Positions 1 to 10,341 of a stretch of DNA of 64,000 bases are shown here, piece by piece; position 1 is the stretch's first letter, and each line of letters opens with the position of its first letter. Position numbers and translations under genes: made by a program. The notes beneath the pieces are model-generated. The model was not told the DNA's origin and did not search any database. It saw nothing but the letters and a program-made list of their open reading frames with translations. The stretch is from Avibacterium sp. 21-586 (GTDB taxonomy: Bacteria > Pseudomonadota > Gammaproteobacteria > Enterobacterales > Pasteurellaceae): contig NZ_JAKKOD010000002.1 of NCBI RefSeq assembly GCF_026226775.1, positions 524,656-588,655 of the forward strand. The letters run 5' to 3'.

Positions 1-368
1 CTGTGGCGGCAGGTATGTTGCTGCAAGTGATGCCAGATGGCGTGGGCGAAGAAGGGGATTTTGAACATCTCGCTACGCTTACGGCAACGGTAAAAGATGA
101 AGAAATCTTTGGCCTAAGTGCAGAAGAAATGCTTTACCGTTTATATCACGAAGAAACTGTGGAAATTTATCCCGCACAAAATGTGGACTTTTTCTGTGGT
201 TGCACTCAAGAGCGCTCAGGGGGGGCATTGCTCTTATTACCAGAAAATGAGATTGACGAAATTCTCGCTGAACACAATGGTAGCATAGATATACAATGCG
301 AATGTTGTGGCACACATTACTTCTTTAATAAAGAAGCCATTGAAAAATTGCGAGATTCCGCACGATAA
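1..368 (+). CDS. hslO: Hsp33 redox chaperone, C-terminal part (partial)
   Basis: The gene enters from the left edge, so only about 121 C-terminal residues are visible. Hsp33 is a cytosolic holdase chaperone activated by oxidation, with four cysteines that bind zinc when reduced. The visible part carries the expected pair of cysteine motifs: CGC (in FFCGCTQ, window residue about 64) and CECC about 35 residues later, followed by GTHYFF. It ends just before a strong terminator and pckA follows on the same strand, the order I recall from H. influenzae. The frame stays open to the window edge, so this is a true truncation by the window and not a pseudogene. Confidence 0.93.
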   Translation, partial: VAAGMLLQVMPDGVGEEGDFEHLATLTATVKDEEIFGLSAEEMLYRLYHEETVEIYPAQNVDFFCGCTQERSGGALLLLPENEIDEILAEHNGSIDIQCECCGTHYFFNKEAIEKLRDSAR

Positions 369-375
369 GTTAACT

Positions 376-403
376 AGCACGAACATTGATTCGTGCTTTT
401 TTA
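376..403 (+). terminator. Rho-independent terminator of hslO
   Basis: An 8-bp perfect stem (AGCACGAA / TTCGTGCT) with a 6-nt loop is followed by a run of T, a few bases after the hslO stop codon. Confidence 0.85.
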
Positions 404-568
404 TTCACGATACTTTTAATTTTCTTTGATTCATATCATAAAACTTAACTATTTTGAGTAATGGAACGGTTTTTTTCTGATTTTGAGATCTACCTAACAT
501 TTTTTTTTTGGTTCGTCACATAAAATATCGACATATTTTTTAATATTAACTTTATTGAGGTATATCTT

Positions 569-2185
569 ATGGCTGATGCAAAAAACTTAGTAACGGAATT
601 GGGTAAGTTAGGTATTTATGATGTAAAAGAGGTAGTCTATAACCCAAGTTATGAACAACTTTTCACAGAGGAAACCAAGGAAGGTTTAGAAGGTTTTGAG
701 AAAGGAACGGTTACTCAATCCGGTGCTGTTGCGGTGGATACAGGGATTTTTACTGGTCGTTCACCAAAAGATAAATACATCGTTTTAGATGAAAAAACTA
801 AAGACACAGTATGGTGGACAAGTGATGCGGCAAAAAATGATAACAAGCCGATGAACCAAGCCACTTGGCAAAGTTTAAAAGAATTAGTGACCAAACAGCT
901 TTCTGGCAAACGCTTGTTTGTGGTGGACGCATTCTGTGGTGCAAACCCTGATACTCGCTTAGCTGTGCGTATTATTACAGAAGTAGCGTGGCAAGCTCAC
1001 TTTGTAACTAATATGTTTATCCGTCCGTCAGCAGCAGAATTAGAAAATTTCAAACCTGATTTTGTGGTAATGAATGGTTCAAAAGTCACGAATCCAAATT
1101 GGAAAGAGCAAGGCTTAAATTCTGAAAACTTTGTAGCATTTAACATTACAGAAGGGCTTCAATTAATTGGCGGTACCTGGTATGGCGGTGAAATGAAGAA
1201 AGGAATGTTTTCAATGATGAACTATTTCCTACCGCTCAAAGGAATTGCCTCAATGCATTGTTCTGCTAACGTAGGTAAAGACGGTGATGTAGCGATTTTC
1301 TTTGGGTTATCAGGCACCGGAAAAACAACGCTCTCGACAGATCCAAAACGTCAATTAATTGGTGATGATGAACACGGTTGGGACGATGACGGCGTATTCA
1401 ACTACGAAGGGGGGTGCTATGCGAAAACCATCAAACTTTCTGAAGAAAGCGAGCCAGATATTTATCGTGCGATTAAACGTGATGCTTTGTTAGAAAACGT
1501 GGTGGTGCGCGCAGATGGTTCAGTGGATTATGATGACGGTTCAAAAACAGAAAATACTCGTGTTTCTTACCCAATCTATCACATTGAAAACATTGTAAAA
1601 CCCGTTTCTAAAGCAGGCCACGCGAAAAAAGTGATCTTCTTAACTGCAGATGCATTCGGGGTGTTACCACCAGTGTCAAAATTGACTCCAGAACAAACGA
1701 AATACTATTTCTTATCCGGTTTCACCGCAAAATTAGCGGGGACAGAACGTGGTATCACTGAACCAACCCCAACTTTCTCAGCTTGTTTTGGTGCGGCATT
1801 CTTATCACTTCATCCAACCCAATATGCAGAAGTGTTAGTGAAACGTATGGAAGCCGCTGGTGCAGAAGCCTACCTTGTGAACACAGGTTGGAATGGCACA
1901 GGCAAACGTATCTCCATTAAAGATACTCGTGGAATTATTGATGCAATCTTAGATGGCTCAATTGATAAAGCCGAAATGTCTGAGTTACCAATCTTCAACT
2001 TAGCGATTCCAAAAGCGTTGCCGGGGGTTGATCCTGCTATTTTAGATCCACGTGATACTTATGCCGATAAAGCACAATGGCAATCTAAGGCAGAAGATCT
2101 CGCAAGCCGTTTTGTGAAAAACTTTGAAAAATATGCAACTAATGCAGATGGTCAGGCGCTAATCTCAGCGGGTCCAAAAGCGTAA
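569..2185 (+). CDS. pckA: Phosphoenolpyruvate carboxykinase (ATP)
   Basis: This enzyme converts oxaloacetate plus ATP to phosphoenolpyruvate, CO2 and ADP, the first committed step of gluconeogenesis; in Pasteurellaceae it can also run in the carboxylating direction. The 538-residue length fits the ATP-dependent family. Visible signatures are [10 protein letters not shown] near residue 62 and the P-loop [11 protein letters not shown] near residue 247, followed by [10 protein letters not shown]. The ATG is preceded by TTGAGG about 8 nt upstream. The 200-bp upstream region is very AT-rich, with a run of ten T; a TCACA half-site at about 517 might be half of a CRP site, but the other half is not convincing. 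The gene stands alone between two terminators. Confidence 0.97.
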   Translation: MADAKNLVTELGKLGIYDVKEVVYNPSYEQLFTEETKEGLEGFEKGTVTQSGAVAVDTGIFTGRSPKDKYIVLDEKTKDTVWWTSDAAKNDNKPMNQATWQSLKELVTKQLSGKRLFVVDAFCGANPDTRLAVRIITEVAWQAHFVTNMFIRPSAAELENFKPDFVVMNGSKVTNPNWKEQGLNSENFVAFNITEGLQLIGGTWYGGEMKKGMFSMMNYFLPLKGIASMHCSANVGKDGDVAIFFGLSGTGKTTLSTDPKRQLIGDDEHGWDDDGVFNYEGGCYAKTIKLSEESEPDIYRAIKRDALLENVVVRADGSVDYDDGSKTENTRVSYPIYHIENIVKPVSKAGHAKKVIFLTADAFGVLPPVSKLTPEQTKYYFLSGFTAKLAGTERGITEPTPTFSACFGAAFLSLHPTQYAEVLVKRMEAAGAEAYLVNTGWNGTGKRISIKDTRGIIDAILDGSIDKAEMSELPIFNLAIPKALPGVDPAILDPRDTYADKAQWQSKAEDLASRFVKNFEKYATNADGQALISAGPKA

Positions 2186-2197
2186 TATAGATAAAAA

Positions 2198-2236
2198 ATA
2201 AAAAACTACCGCTCTTTTTAGTGCGGTAGTTTTTTT
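2198..2236. terminator. Bidirectional terminator between pckA and deaD
   Basis: A stem of ACTACCGC pairing with GCGGTAGT is extended by A/T pairs and flanked by A and T runs on both sides, so it can terminate the two convergent genes. The right arm contains AGTGCGGT, eight of the nine bases of the uptake core. Confidence 0.85.
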
Positions 2237-2260
2237 ATAAAGATTCACTAGAAAATAACC

Positions 2261-4060
2261 TTATTTTCTTCTTGTACGTGATTTAAAACTATCTTCGTTA
2301 AAAGAGCGGTGATTTTTTTCTTTAAATCTACGTTCATTTTTTCCTCGTGTAGGGCGATCATCTGAACGACGTTTCTCTTTTCCAGCAAAGCCTTTACCTT
2401 TATTTTCAGCACCTGTAGCAGCGCCGAGCAAAGACATTTGCATTTGTTTATTCATTACACGCGTTTTAGTAAAATGGTTTAACAATTCTTTTGGCATTCC
2501 TTGTGGTAACTCTATCGTTGAATAGCTATCATAAAGTTTGATATGGCCAATGTAACGACTATTGAGATCACCTTCATTAGCAATTGCCCCAACAATATGA
2601 CGCACTTCTACCCCATCTAAGCGGCCAACTTCAATACGGTATAAATCCATTGCTTTTGGAGCTCCATAACCTCGGCGTTCAGCCGAACGAGGATTTTCTC
2701 TACGACTATTACGCTCACGGCTTGCACGTTTATCTACTAATGGATCTGGTGGTAGGATTAATTTTTGTTTACCTTGCAATAGCATTAACATAGCCGCAGC
2801 AATATCCTCTTGATCTTGATCCGCGGTGAATAGATCCTCCAATAAGCTACGATATTGCTCTAGATCCCGATGTTCAAGTTGTTTGGTAATTTTTGCTACA
2901 AATTTTTTACGTCGACAAAGCTCTAATGTCTCAGGGTTCGGAATTTGTACTTCTTCAATTGGTTTTTTGGTCAGCCGTTCAATATTTCTTAGTAAACGAT
3001 TTTCTCTTGGTTCAACAAAGAGTAAAGCACGTCCAGCACGTCCTGCACGCCCAGTTCGACCGATACGGTGAACATAGCTTTCTGCATCAAGTGGAATATC
3101 GTAATTCACAACAAGACTGATACGTTCTACATCAAGTCCACGGGCTGCAACATCGGTGGCCACTAAAATATCTAGGCTGCCATTACGCAGGCGATCCAAG
3201 GTTTGTTCTCGCAGTTGTTGCGTCATATCACCATTGAGTGCGGCCGCACGGAAACCGTGTTTTTCTAGCAACTCGGTAATATCAAGGGTGGCAGTTTTGG
3301 TGCGTGCAAAAATGATTGCTGCATCAAAATCTTCCACTTCAAGGAAGCGTAATAAGGCTTCGTTTTTACGAAATCCGTGTACATACCAACAGCTTTGAGT
3401 AATATCTGGCGCTGTGCGTTGTGTAGATTGGATTTTCACCTCTTTAGGATCGTGCATAAAACGCTTTGTAATACGGCGAATCGGTTCTGGCATTGTGGCA
3501 GAGAAAAGCGCGGTTTGGTGCTGTTCTGGTAGCGCCGCCATTACAGTTTCAACATCTTCAATAAAGCCCATACGCAGCATTTCATCTGCTTCATCTAACA
3601 CGATGGCTTTTAATTCAGAAAGATCAAGGGTGTTACGTCTAAGATGATCTAAAATACGCCCCGGTGTTCCTACTACTACTTGTGCCCCTTGCTTTAAGGC
3701 TCGCAATTGAATGTCATAACGTTGTCCACCATAAAGGGTCACAATATTAATGCCTTTGGCATATTTCATAAATTGTTCGCAAGCATCAGCCACTTGAATA
3801 GCAAGTTCCCGAGTTGGCGCCATTACTAACATCTGTGGGATTTTTCTACTTGGTTCAATTTGTGCTAAAAAAGGGAGAGAAAACGCAGCAGTTTTTCCAC
3901 TTCCTGTTTGCGCCATTCCAAGCACATCATCACCCGCGAGAAGGTGGGGAATACAAGCCTGTTGGATTGGTGAAGGGGATTCAAATCCCATATCTGTTAC
4001 AGCATTAAGGATAAATTCAGGCAAGCCTAAATCATTAAAGGTGATTTTTGTTTCAGTCAT
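2261..4060 (-). CDS. deaD: Cold-shock DEAD-box ATP-dependent RNA helicase
   Basis: DeaD (CsdA) unwinds structured RNA and helps ribosome assembly and mRNA decay, especially in the cold. Helicase motifs are present in order: AQTGSGKT (motif I), PTRELAIQ (Ia), LDEADEML (II), SAT (III) and [13 protein letters not shown] (VI). A DbpA-like RNA-binding region and a Lys/Arg-rich tail ([15 protein letters not shown]) follow. I placed the start at the ATG giving [10 protein letters not shown], as in family members; 16 further in-frame codons upstream are probably untranslated. At 599 residues it is close to E. coli DeaD. It lies downstream of pnp and nlpI on the same strand, the same order as in enterobacteria, which suggests an RNA-metabolism operon. 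Confidence 0.96.
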   Translation of the reverse strand: MTETKITFNDLGLPEFILNAVTDMGFESPSPIQQACIPHLLAGDDVLGMAQTGSGKTAAFSLPFLAQIEPSRKIPQMLVMAPTRELAIQVADACEQFMKYAKGINIVTLYGGQRYDIQLRALKQGAQVVVGTPGRILDHLRRNTLDLSELKAIVLDEADEMLRMGFIEDVETVMAALPEQHQTALFSATMPEPIRRITKRFMHDPKEVKIQSTQRTAPDITQSCWYVHGFRKNEALLRFLEVEDFDAAIIFARTKTATLDITELLEKHGFRAAALNGDMTQQLREQTLDRLRNGSLDILVATDVAARGLDVERISLVVNYDIPLDAESYVHRIGRTGRAGRAGRALLFVEPRENRLLRNIERLTKKPIEEVQIPNPETLELCRRKKFVAKITKQLEHRDLEQYRSLLEDLFTADQDQEDIAAAMLMLLQGKQKLILPPDPLVDKRASRERNSRRENPRSAERRGYGAPKAMDLYRIEVGRLDGVEVRHIVGAIANEGDLNSRYIGHIKLYDSYSTIELPQGMPKELLNHFTKTRVMNKQMQMSLLGAATGAENKGKGFAGKEKRRSDDRPTRGKNERRFKEKNHRSFNEDSFKSRTRRK

Positions 4061-4183
4061 TAAAATACTCGAATATAAAAAAGAAAGCTCAATTACTTTC
4101 AGTTTCACAAAGCCTAGGTGTGGCGAAAAATCGCCGCTTTGTGGATAACATTGTTGAAAAGTTTTACGTTTTACAACACCAAA

Positions 4184-4199
4184 TCTAGGCAGATGCCTA
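4184..4199. other. Small palindrome between nlpI and deaD
   Basis: CTAGGCAGATGCCTAG forms a 7-bp inverted repeat in the 140-bp nlpI-deaD gap. There is no T run, so it is more likely an mRNA stem or processing site than a terminator. A second short inverted pair, GGCG/CGCC, lies at about 4117-4130. Confidence 0.35.
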
Positions 4200-4201
4200 G
4201 T

Positions 4202-5101
4202 TTATTGTGCTTGTGTGCGTTTTAATTTCGCCAGTTCAAGCACTGCAAAACGATACTCAACAAAGTTATACACCTGATTCGCTATGGCCAATTTAAACAG
4301 GGTTTCTGCTTTTTCCCTTTGACCCAAATTGAGTTGTTGTTTTGCTAGATAAAAGTAGGTTTCGGTCAATACTTCGGCATAAGGCATTTTTTGCTTTTCC
4401 GCAAATTCTACCCCTTGCTGTTGTAGCTCAGTGAGCGACAACTGACCTAAATAATATTGCACAATATAATTGCCCCATTGCTTTTGCGAGAGCGCTGGTG
4501 CCTGTTGTGCTAACTGCAGTTTAGCCTTTTTAGGATTGATTTCTAGTTCATTGAGATATAACCATAATGCACGGTAAGCATCAGTTTTATCTTGTTGATA
4601 AAACTGCGCGAAATCTTTCTGTGCAAGTGAGTAACGTTCTATATAATAAAAACCTAATCCACGATTAAATAGGCTATATTCATCGTTTGGATTTAATTCC
4701 AATGCCGCATTAAATGCGTCTAACGCCTCATCATAATCTTCATTGATAAGCTGATAGACACCCAAATAATTATAAAGTGCGGCGTTTTTTGGCTGAAAAA
4801 TTAAAGACTGCAAAAAGTCATAACGTGCAAGCTCCCAAAGCCCAAGGGCGTCATACAACACCCCTCGTTCAAAATGAAAGGCTGCACGCTCTCTTTTATC
4901 AATCTCACCAAGTTGCAATACTTGGTTGATACGAGCAAGCATTATTTCTTGCTCGATGTGGCTATTCGGTGTTTGTTCCGCAATAATCAATTTATTTTCT
5001 ATCATAAATGGTTGCGAATTGACACAGCCTACAAGTAATAATAAAAAACTCCAGATTGACAACAGCCTGAGAGATTTTCTACATCCATTACATTGCATCA
5101 T
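4202..5101 (-). CDS. nlpI: Outer-membrane lipoprotein NlpI, TPR protein
   Basis: NlpI is a lipid-anchored periplasmic adaptor that regulates peptidoglycan hydrolases and, in E. coli, presents MepS to the protease Prc. The N-terminus is a lipoprotein signal (hydrophobic SIWSFLLLLVG then Cys), followed by tetratricopeptide repeats: RGVLYDALGLWELARYDF, YNYLGVYQLINEDYDEAL and LFNRGLGFYYIERYSLAQ. The 299-residue length matches the family. It lies between pnp and deaD as in E. coli. Two consecutive ATG codons begin the frame, so the start could be 5101 or 5098. Confidence 0.95.
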   Translation of the reverse strand: MMQCNGCRKSLRLLSIWSFLLLLVGCVNSQPFMIENKLIIAEQTPNSHIEQEIMLARINQVLQLGEIDKRERAAFHFERGVLYDALGLWELARYDFLQSLIFQPKNAALYNYLGVYQLINEDYDEALDAFNAALELNPNDEYSLFNRGLGFYYIERYSLAQKDFAQFYQQDKTDAYRALWLYLNELEINPKKAKLQLAQQAPALSQKQWGNYIVQYYLGQLSLTELQQQGVEFAEKQKMPYAEVLTETYFYLAKQQLNLGQREKAETLFKLAIANQVYNFVEYRFAVLELAKLKRTQAQ

Positions 5102-5113
5102 TTTTTAGCCTTA

Positions 5114-5158
5114 AAAGCTAGCTTAAGTATAATTTACTGACAGATACAAGCTAGCTTT
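5114..5158 (-). terminator. Probable pnp terminator or attenuator
   Basis: An 11-bp inverted repeat (AAAGCTAGCTT / AAGCTAGCTTT) with a 23-nt loop lies just past the pnp stop and runs into T-rich sequence on the minus strand. The long loop makes it weaker than a classical terminator, and it may allow read-through into nlpI. Confidence 0.45.
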
Positions 5159-5204
5159 CCTATTAAGATAATTTACGTCCTAACAAATAGGAGGTAATAT
5201 TCTC

Positions 5205-7340
5205 TTATTCTTGCTCACAGACATCTGCCACAACGTCTTCTGCTGGGATAGCATCTTGTTTCGGAGCAATATCTTTCATTGTTAAGCGGATACGGCCTTG
5301 ACGATCAATTTCAACTACTTTCACGCTAACTTCTTGACCAACGCTTAAGTAATCACTGACTTTTTCTACGCGCTCATCAGCGATTTGTGAAATATGAACT
5401 AAGCCTTCTTTATTGCCTACTAATGAAACAAATGCACCAAAATCGGCAAGACGAGTGACTTTACCTTGATAGATTGCACCAGCTTCTACTTCCGCCGTGA
5501 TGTCTTCAATGCGAGCCATTACTTCTTTCACGGCATTGTTATCTACAGCAGCAATTTTCACTGTACCATCATCATCAATATCAATAGATGTACCAGTTTC
5601 TTCGGTTAATGAGCGAATAACAGCCCCGCCTTTACCGATCACATCTTTAATTTTCTTCGGATCGATTTTCATTGTGTGAATACGCGGTGCAAAGTCAGAA
5701 ATTTCCGCACGCGGTGCAGGAATAGCTTGTTCCATTACACCAAGAATGTGCATTCTCGCACCTTTTGCTTGGTTAAGGGCGATTTGCATAATTTCAGGGG
5801 TAATCCCTTCAATTTTGATGTCCATTTGTAATGCGGTAACCCCTTCCCGTGTTCCCGCTACTTTGAAGTCCATATCACCTAAGTGATCTTCATCACCTAA
5901 AATGTCCGAAAGCACGACAAATTTTTCATCTTCTTTTACTAAGCCCATTGCGATACCCGCAACAGCGGCTTTAATTGGCACCCCTGCGTCCATTAAGGCT
6001 AATGATGCACCACATACCGATGCCATTGATGATGAACCGTTAGATTCTGTGATCTCAGACACCACACGCACCACATAGGGGAATTCGCTCAAGCTTGGCA
6101 TTACTGCGGCGACACCACGTTTTGCTAAACGACCGTGGCCGATTTCGCGACGTTTTGGCGAGCCAATCATACCTGTTTCACCCACAGAATATGGTGGGAA
6201 GTTGTAGTGGAACAAGAAGTGATCGGTTTTTTCACCGGTTAATTCGTCAATGATTTGTGCATCACGTTCTGTCCCTAAGGTTGCCACCGCTAAGGCCTGT
6301 GTTTCACCACGGGTGAAAATCGCAGAACCGTGTGTGCGCGGTAACACGCCTGTACAAATGTCTAATGCGCGCACGGTATCTACGGTACGGCCATCAATAC
6401 GTGGTTCACCGTTTAGAATGCGTGAACGCACGATTTCACTTTCAAGTGCGGTAAGAATATCAAGAATTTTTCCTTCGCTAAGCGTTTCATCTTCAGCGGT
6501 TAATTGACTTACCACGTCTGCTTTAATCGCATCAATTTGCTCATAACGGGCTTGTTTTTCGGTGATACGATAAGCGTCGCCTAAACGGCTTTCAGCAAGG
6601 GCTTTGACTTTATCAATTAGTGCTGTATCTGGTGCTGGTGGCTGCCAATTCCAACGCGGCTTGCCTGCTTCTTGGGCAAATTCTTTAATGGCTTCAATTA
6701 CCACTTGTTGTTGCTGATGACCAAATACCACTGCAGCCAACATCTGTTCTTCGGTTAAAATGTCCGCTTCCGATTCCACCATTAGTACGGCTTTATCTGT
6801 CCCAGCCACGACTAAGTCTAAACGGCTTTGTTTTTGTTCGTTAGTGGTTGGATTTAATACGAATTGACCATCAATAAAGCCAACACGTGCTGCACCGATA
6901 GGGCCGTTAAATGGCACGCCTGAAAGGGTAAGTGCTGCTGAAGCACCGATCATCGCCACTAAATCTGGACTAATTTGTGGGTTTACCGAAACCACGGTTG
7001 CCACGATTTGAATTTCGTTGAAAAAGCCTTCAGGGAATAATGGACGGATTGGACGGTCAATTAAACGCGCAACTAAGGTTTCCCCTTCAGAAGGGCGCCC
7101 TTCACGTTTAAAGAACCCACCAGGGATACGTCCTGCCGCGTAAGTACGCTCTTGATAGTTTACGGTTAATGGGAAGAAATCTTGCCCTTCTTTTACGTCT
7201 TTTTTCGCTACCACTGTTACGAACACGCTAGTGTCGTCCATACTCGCCATTACTGCCGCTGTAGCTTGACGGGCGATTGCACCGGTTTCTAAGGTTACCG
7301 TGTGTTGACCATATTTAAATTGTTTAACAATTGGATTCAC
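5205..7340 (-). CDS. pnp: Polyribonucleotide nucleotidyltransferase (PNPase)
   Basis: PNPase is the phosphorolytic 3'-5' exoribonuclease of the RNA degradosome. Two RNase PH domains come first, then a KH domain ([15 protein letters not shown], about residue 560) and an S1 domain ([17 protein letters not shown], about residue 625). I chose the GTG start giving [16 protein letters not shown] lies at good spacing in front of it, the first residues match the family, and the length becomes 711, the same as E. coli. The longer frame would need a TTG codon at 7355 without a better ribosome site. nlpI and deaD follow. No rpsO gene lies upstream; the nap operon terminator does. Confidence 0.97.
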   Translation of the reverse strand: MNPIVKQFKYGQHTVTLETGAIARQATAAVMASMDDTSVFVTVVAKKDVKEGQDFFPLTVNYQERTYAAGRIPGGFFKREGRPSEGETLVARLIDRPIRPLFPEGFFNEIQIVATVVSVNPQISPDLVAMIGASAALTLSGVPFNGPIGAARVGFIDGQFVLNPTTNEQKQSRLDLVVAGTDKAVLMVESEADILTEEQMLAAVVFGHQQQQVVIEAIKEFAQEAGKPRWNWQPPAPDTALIDKVKALAESRLGDAYRITEKQARYEQIDAIKADVVSQLTAEDETLSEGKILDILTALESEIVRSRILNGEPRIDGRTVDTVRALDICTGVLPRTHGSAIFTRGETQALAVATLGTERDAQIIDELTGEKTDHFLFHYNFPPYSVGETGMIGSPKRREIGHGRLAKRGVAAVMPSLSEFPYVVRVVSEITESNGSSSMASVCGASLALMDAGVPIKAAVAGIAMGLVKEDEKFVVLSDILGDEDHLGDMDFKVAGTREGVTALQMDIKIEGITPEIMQIALNQAKGARMHILGVMEQAIPAPRAEISDFAPRIHTMKIDPKKIKDVIGKGGAVIRSLTEETGTSIDIDDDGTVKIAAVDNNAVKEVMARIEDITAEVEAGAIYQGKVTRLADFGAFVSLVGNKEGLVHISQIADERVEKVSDYLSVGQEVSVKVVEIDRQGRIRLTMKDIAPKQDAIPAEDVVADVCEQE

Positions 7341-7529
7341 AATATTTTCCTTCAAATGAAATGGAATGATTTACGGAGGATTCCGCACTGAATGCTTTTA
7401 GGCGAAAATAACAGCTCAACTGTTTGATTTCACCTTGCTTTCCCAATTGCGACTAGCAAAAATTCTCTCACAAAACACCGCACTTTACTGGATTGTGCAA
7501 GAGTATTTTTGATAGCCACACGCCAATGG

Positions 7530-7558
7530 AAAATAAAAGCCCTGCTATTATACAGGGC
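7530..7558 (-). terminator. Terminator of the nap operon
   Basis: On the minus strand a stem AGCCCTG / CAGGGCT with an 8-nt loop is followed by a T-rich stretch, 60 bases after the napC stop. Confidence 0.82.
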
Positions 7559-7616
7559 TTTTGTGTTTATTGATACTGCTAAATACAGTGGATTTTAGGT
7601 TTGTTCACTTTACCAA

Positions 7617-8216
7617 CTATTCTGCCTTTTCTGCTGGTAAAAAACCAGATTTAATATCTTTCATATTTGGCAAGTGGTGAGCAATACCTTTGTGGCAATC
7701 TATACAGGTTTTTCCTTCTTTAATTGCCAGCGTGTGCATTTTTTCTGCCACTGTTTTTTGTTGGGTGAAATCCATTGCTTCAAAATTATGACAATTACGG
7801 CACTCCTGTGAATTGTTAGCTTTCATTCTTGCCCATTCACGCTCTGCCATTTCTAGGCGAGCAGCCTCAAATTTTTCTTTGGTGTCTACTTTACCTGTGA
7901 TGTGCGCATAAACCTCCGTTGCTGCTTTGATTTTACGCACCCATTTAGGAATAAACTCGTGTGGTAAATGGCAATCCGCACAAATGGCTTTTACCCCAGT
8001 ACGATTTGCATAATGCACCGATTGACGATATTCAGGCACCACATCGTTCATATGGCAGCTAGAACAAAATTCTTCCGTATTGGTATGTTCCAATGCGGTG
8101 TTAAATCCGCCCCAGAAAATAATGCCTGCAATAAAAGAAAGGGTGATTAACACGCCCACGGCAATACGACTTGGCGAACGAAACCAATGCCAAAACTTTT
8201 TGATTAATTTCAACAT
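7617..8216 (-). CDS. napC: Tetraheme c-type cytochrome NapC
   Basis: NapC is a membrane-anchored quinol oxidase that passes electrons from menaquinol to the periplasmic nitrate reductase. One N-terminal membrane segment (about residues 18-38) is followed by four CxxCH heme motifs: CSSCH, CADCH, CRNCH and CIDCH. The length of 199 fits the NapC/NirT family. It is the last gene of napFDAGHBC, two bases after napB, and a terminator follows. Confidence 0.97.
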   Translation of the reverse strand: MLKLIKKFWHWFRSPSRIAVGVLITLSFIAGIIFWGGFNTALEHTNTEEFCSSCHMNDVVPEYRQSVHYANRTGVKAICADCHLPHEFIPKWVRKIKAATEVYAHITGKVDTKEKFEAARLEMAEREWARMKANNSQECRNCHNFEAMDFTQQKTVAEKMHTLAIKEGKTCIDCHKGIAHHLPNMKDIKSGFLPAEKAE

Positions 8217-8218
8217 TT

Positions 8219-8650
8219 TTATTCTCCGTAACCTTTCATCGGTTTGAATTCATTTGGCACGATTGGCTCAACATCAGATTGTGAAACGTGGCATTGTAAG
8301 CAGAAATAGCGGCGTGGTGAGGTTTCACCACCTACGATATTGCCATCACGATCCATAAAGTGCGTTGGGCTAATACGTGTTGCACCTGTAATGCGAGAGG
8401 CTTCCACACTGTGGCAGTTTAAGCACTGATTGACATTTTTTGTTACTTGATAATTTTTCACGCTATGTGGAATAGTTGGTGGCTGATTCACATAGTTAAG
8501 TGGTGGTAGCTCACTTTGTTTTGGTACATTGTGAAAAGCAGGCTTCACATCTTCTGCAGCCCCTTGCAGATAATTGTCGATTTTGTCTTCTGCCGCCATC
8601 ACTGTGGTCGCAAAAAGAGCGGTCAAAATTAAGAAGGTTTTTTTAATCAT
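8219..8650 (-). CDS. napB: Diheme cytochrome c subunit NapB of periplasmic nitrate reductase
   Basis: NapB is the small electron-transfer subunit that delivers electrons from NapC to NapA. The chosen ATG gives MIKKTFLILTALFATTVMAA, a clear Sec signal peptide; the 68 extra in-frame codons upstream overlap napH and are not real. Two heme-binding motifs, CLNCH and CLQCH, are present. The 143-residue length is normal. It starts one base away from the napH stop codon, consistent with translational coupling. Confidence 0.96.
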   Translation of the reverse strand: MIKKTFLILTALFATTVMAAEDKIDNYLQGAAEDVKPAFHNVPKQSELPPLNYVNQPPTIPHSVKNYQVTKNVNQCLNCHSVEASRITGATRISPTHFMDRDGNIVGGETSPRRYFCLQCHVSQSDVEPIVPNEFKPMKGYGE

Positions 8651-8651
8651 T

Positions 8652-9515
8652 TTATTCCCCCGAATGATTAAATCTAGTGGTAAAAGTAAATACATTTTCA
8701 GCACAAACATCAATGCAACGTCCGCAACTGATACAATCTTTGGAAAGTACGAGCAAGCTTTCGTTTTTCTTGCCGTGTAATGGGCTACGTAACACTTGAG
8801 GTTCAGGGCAAATGTTGTAGCAATCCATACAATTATCACAGCGTGCGCGATCAATCACTTTAATGCGCGCAATACTTTTTGCGCCAATTAAGCCATAGGT
8901 CGCACCGATAGGACATAAATGCCCGCACCAGCCGTGCTCTGCAATCAATAAATCAAATAAAAATATCGCTAAAATTAACCAAGTGGTTGCACCGAAACCA
9001 TAAATTAAGGCGCGTCCAAATGCGCTCACAGGATTGATCCATTCCCACAACATAATCCCGCTTAACGCACTGCCGATGAGAATCATCAGCAAAATGCCGT
9101 AGCGTAAGCCTCGCGGGATTTTAGCATTTTGGCGAATGCCTAATTTACGTCTTAGCCAAGCGGCACAATCGGTAACCAGATTTAACGGACAAACCCAGCC
9201 GCAAAATACTTTGCTTCCCAATAAAGCATAAAGGGCGATCACAATGCCTGCACCAAGTAAGGTGGTGAAGTTAGGCAAATGACCAGTTGCAAGGCTTTCT
9301 GCCGTGATGAGTGGATCGCTCATTGGGATCAAATCTAAAAATAAGCTACCACTATAATTGCCACGCAGAATCCATACATCTAGCCAAGGACCACTCAGAA
9401 ACATTGCAATAATACTTAACTGAGTTAAACGTCGCCAAAATAAAAAGCGGTTTGCACGCCACAATCCTAGCTTTTCTCTGGCTTCTCTGCCTGCATCTTT
9501 CGGTGAATTTGCCAT
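8652..9515 (-). CDS. napH: Quinol dehydrogenase membrane component NapH
   Basis: NapH is a polytopic inner-membrane iron-sulfur protein that, with NapG, forms a second route of electrons from quinols to NapC/NapB. Four hydrophobic segments are visible between about residues 25 and 190. Two CxxCP-type motifs (FCGWVCPLN and HLCPIGATYG) and two [4Fe-4S] ferredoxin motifs (CDNCMDCYNICP and CISCGRCIDVC) follow. The length of 287 matches E. coli NapH. Its ATG overlaps the napG stop in a TAATG junction. Confidence 0.96.
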   Translation of the reverse strand: MANSPKDAGREAREKLGLWRANRFLFWRRLTQLSIIAMFLSGPWLDVWILRGNYSGSLFLDLIPMSDPLITAESLATGHLPNFTTLLGAGIVIALYALLGSKVFCGWVCPLNLVTDCAAWLRRKLGIRQNAKIPRGLRYGILLMILIGSALSGIMLWEWINPVSAFGRALIYGFGATTWLILAIFLFDLLIAEHGWCGHLCPIGATYGLIGAKSIARIKVIDRARCDNCMDCYNICPEPQVLRSPLHGKKNESLLVLSKDCISCGRCIDVCAENVFTFTTRFNHSGE

Positions 9516-10267
9516 TAAAATCCCTCCGGTTTGCGTACAGGTAAGGAAATAATGTCATCAGGTGCCAGTGAATGCCCTGCTTTCTCCTTTTCTTCCCAAC
9601 CTAAGCGATAATGCTTACCCAACATTCCTTTTGCTAAGGCGAGAGGGAGTACTTTAATTGCTGCCTCATCAAGTACGCAGGCTTCTTCACATTTTCCGCA
9701 ACCAGTGCAAGCTTCTGAATGCACTGTTGGAATAAACATCGCATGCTTACCCGTGCGATCATTGCGTTGCATTTCTAAGGTGATAGCTTTGTCGATAAGC
9801 GGACAAACGCGATAACACACGTCACAACGCAAGCCTTGCCAGTTTAGGCAGGTTTCGTGATCCAACAGCACCGATAAGCCCATTCTGGAATCGTTAATAT
9901 TATCCTGTGTAGAATCTAACGCTCCACTCGGACAAGCTTTTGCACAAGGAATGTCTTCACACATTTCGCAGGGTTTATCCCGTGCGATGAAATAAGGTGT
10001 ACCAGCTTCCATTGGCGAAAGCAGGGAAGCAAGGTGCAACATTTCATAAGGGCAGGCTTGCACACATTGTCCGCAACGAATACAGGCTGCGGCAAATTTT
10101 TTCTCATCTTCAATAGCAAATGGGGGGCGTAATGCCACGCCTTGACGAGCAAGGCTTTGCTCTTGTTGAAGACCGAGTAAAATGCCAAGGCCTGCTAATC
10201 CGCCCGCGGTGCGAGCCGTGTCCTTAAAAAATTTGCGACGTTCCGGTGTTTGGGTTAATTTTTTCAT
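9515..10267 (-). CDS. napG: Ferredoxin-type protein NapG
   Basis: NapG is a periplasmic iron-sulfur partner of NapH. The N-terminus is a Tat-type signal ([21 protein letters not shown]), shorter than but like that of NapA. Four cysteine clusters fit [4Fe-4S] centres: [35 protein letters not shown] and [12 protein letters not shown] used the ATG at 10267; a GTG at 10279 is also in frame. The only Shine-Dalgarno-like GGTGA before that ATG is part of an uptake sequence. The length is 250 residues. Confidence 0.95.
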   Translation of the reverse strand: MKKLTQTPERRKFFKDTARTAGGLAGLGILLGLQQEQSLARQGVALRPPFAIEDEKKFAAACIRCGQCVQACPYEMLHLASLLSPMEAGTPYFIARDKPCEMCEDIPCAKACPSGALDSTQDNINDSRMGLSVLLDHETCLNWQGLRCDVCYRVCPLIDKAITLEMQRNDRTGKHAMFIPTVHSEACTGCGKCEEACVLDEAAIKVLPLALAKGMLGKHYRLGWEEKEKAGHSLAPDDIISLPVRKPEGF

Positions 10268-10277
10268 TTTATTTTTC

Positions 10278-10324
10278 ACCGCACTTACTATAAATCTGGT
10301 GCATTTAATGATAGAAAGTGCGGT
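10278..10324. repeat. Inverted pair of DNA-uptake sequences between napA and napG
   Basis: ACCGCACTT at 10278-10286 and AAGTGCGGT at 10316-10324 face each other and could form a 9-bp stem with a 29-nt loop. The pair fills the 74-bp gap between napA and napG inside the operon, so it may cause partial termination or stabilise the upstream mRNA. Inverted uptake-sequence pairs used as terminators are known in Haemophilus. Confidence 0.7.
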
Positions 10325-10341
10325 GTATTCCAGCCTGCTTT

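Noticed and set aside
505..525. A CRP site upstream of pckA
   Set aside because: Only the TCACA half is present; the other half is a T run.
2826..3647. Plus-strand frames opposite deaD (and similar frames opposite rapA, napA, uvrA and rsmB)
   Set aside because: They are antisense shadows of well-conserved genes, with unbalanced composition and no ribosome sites.
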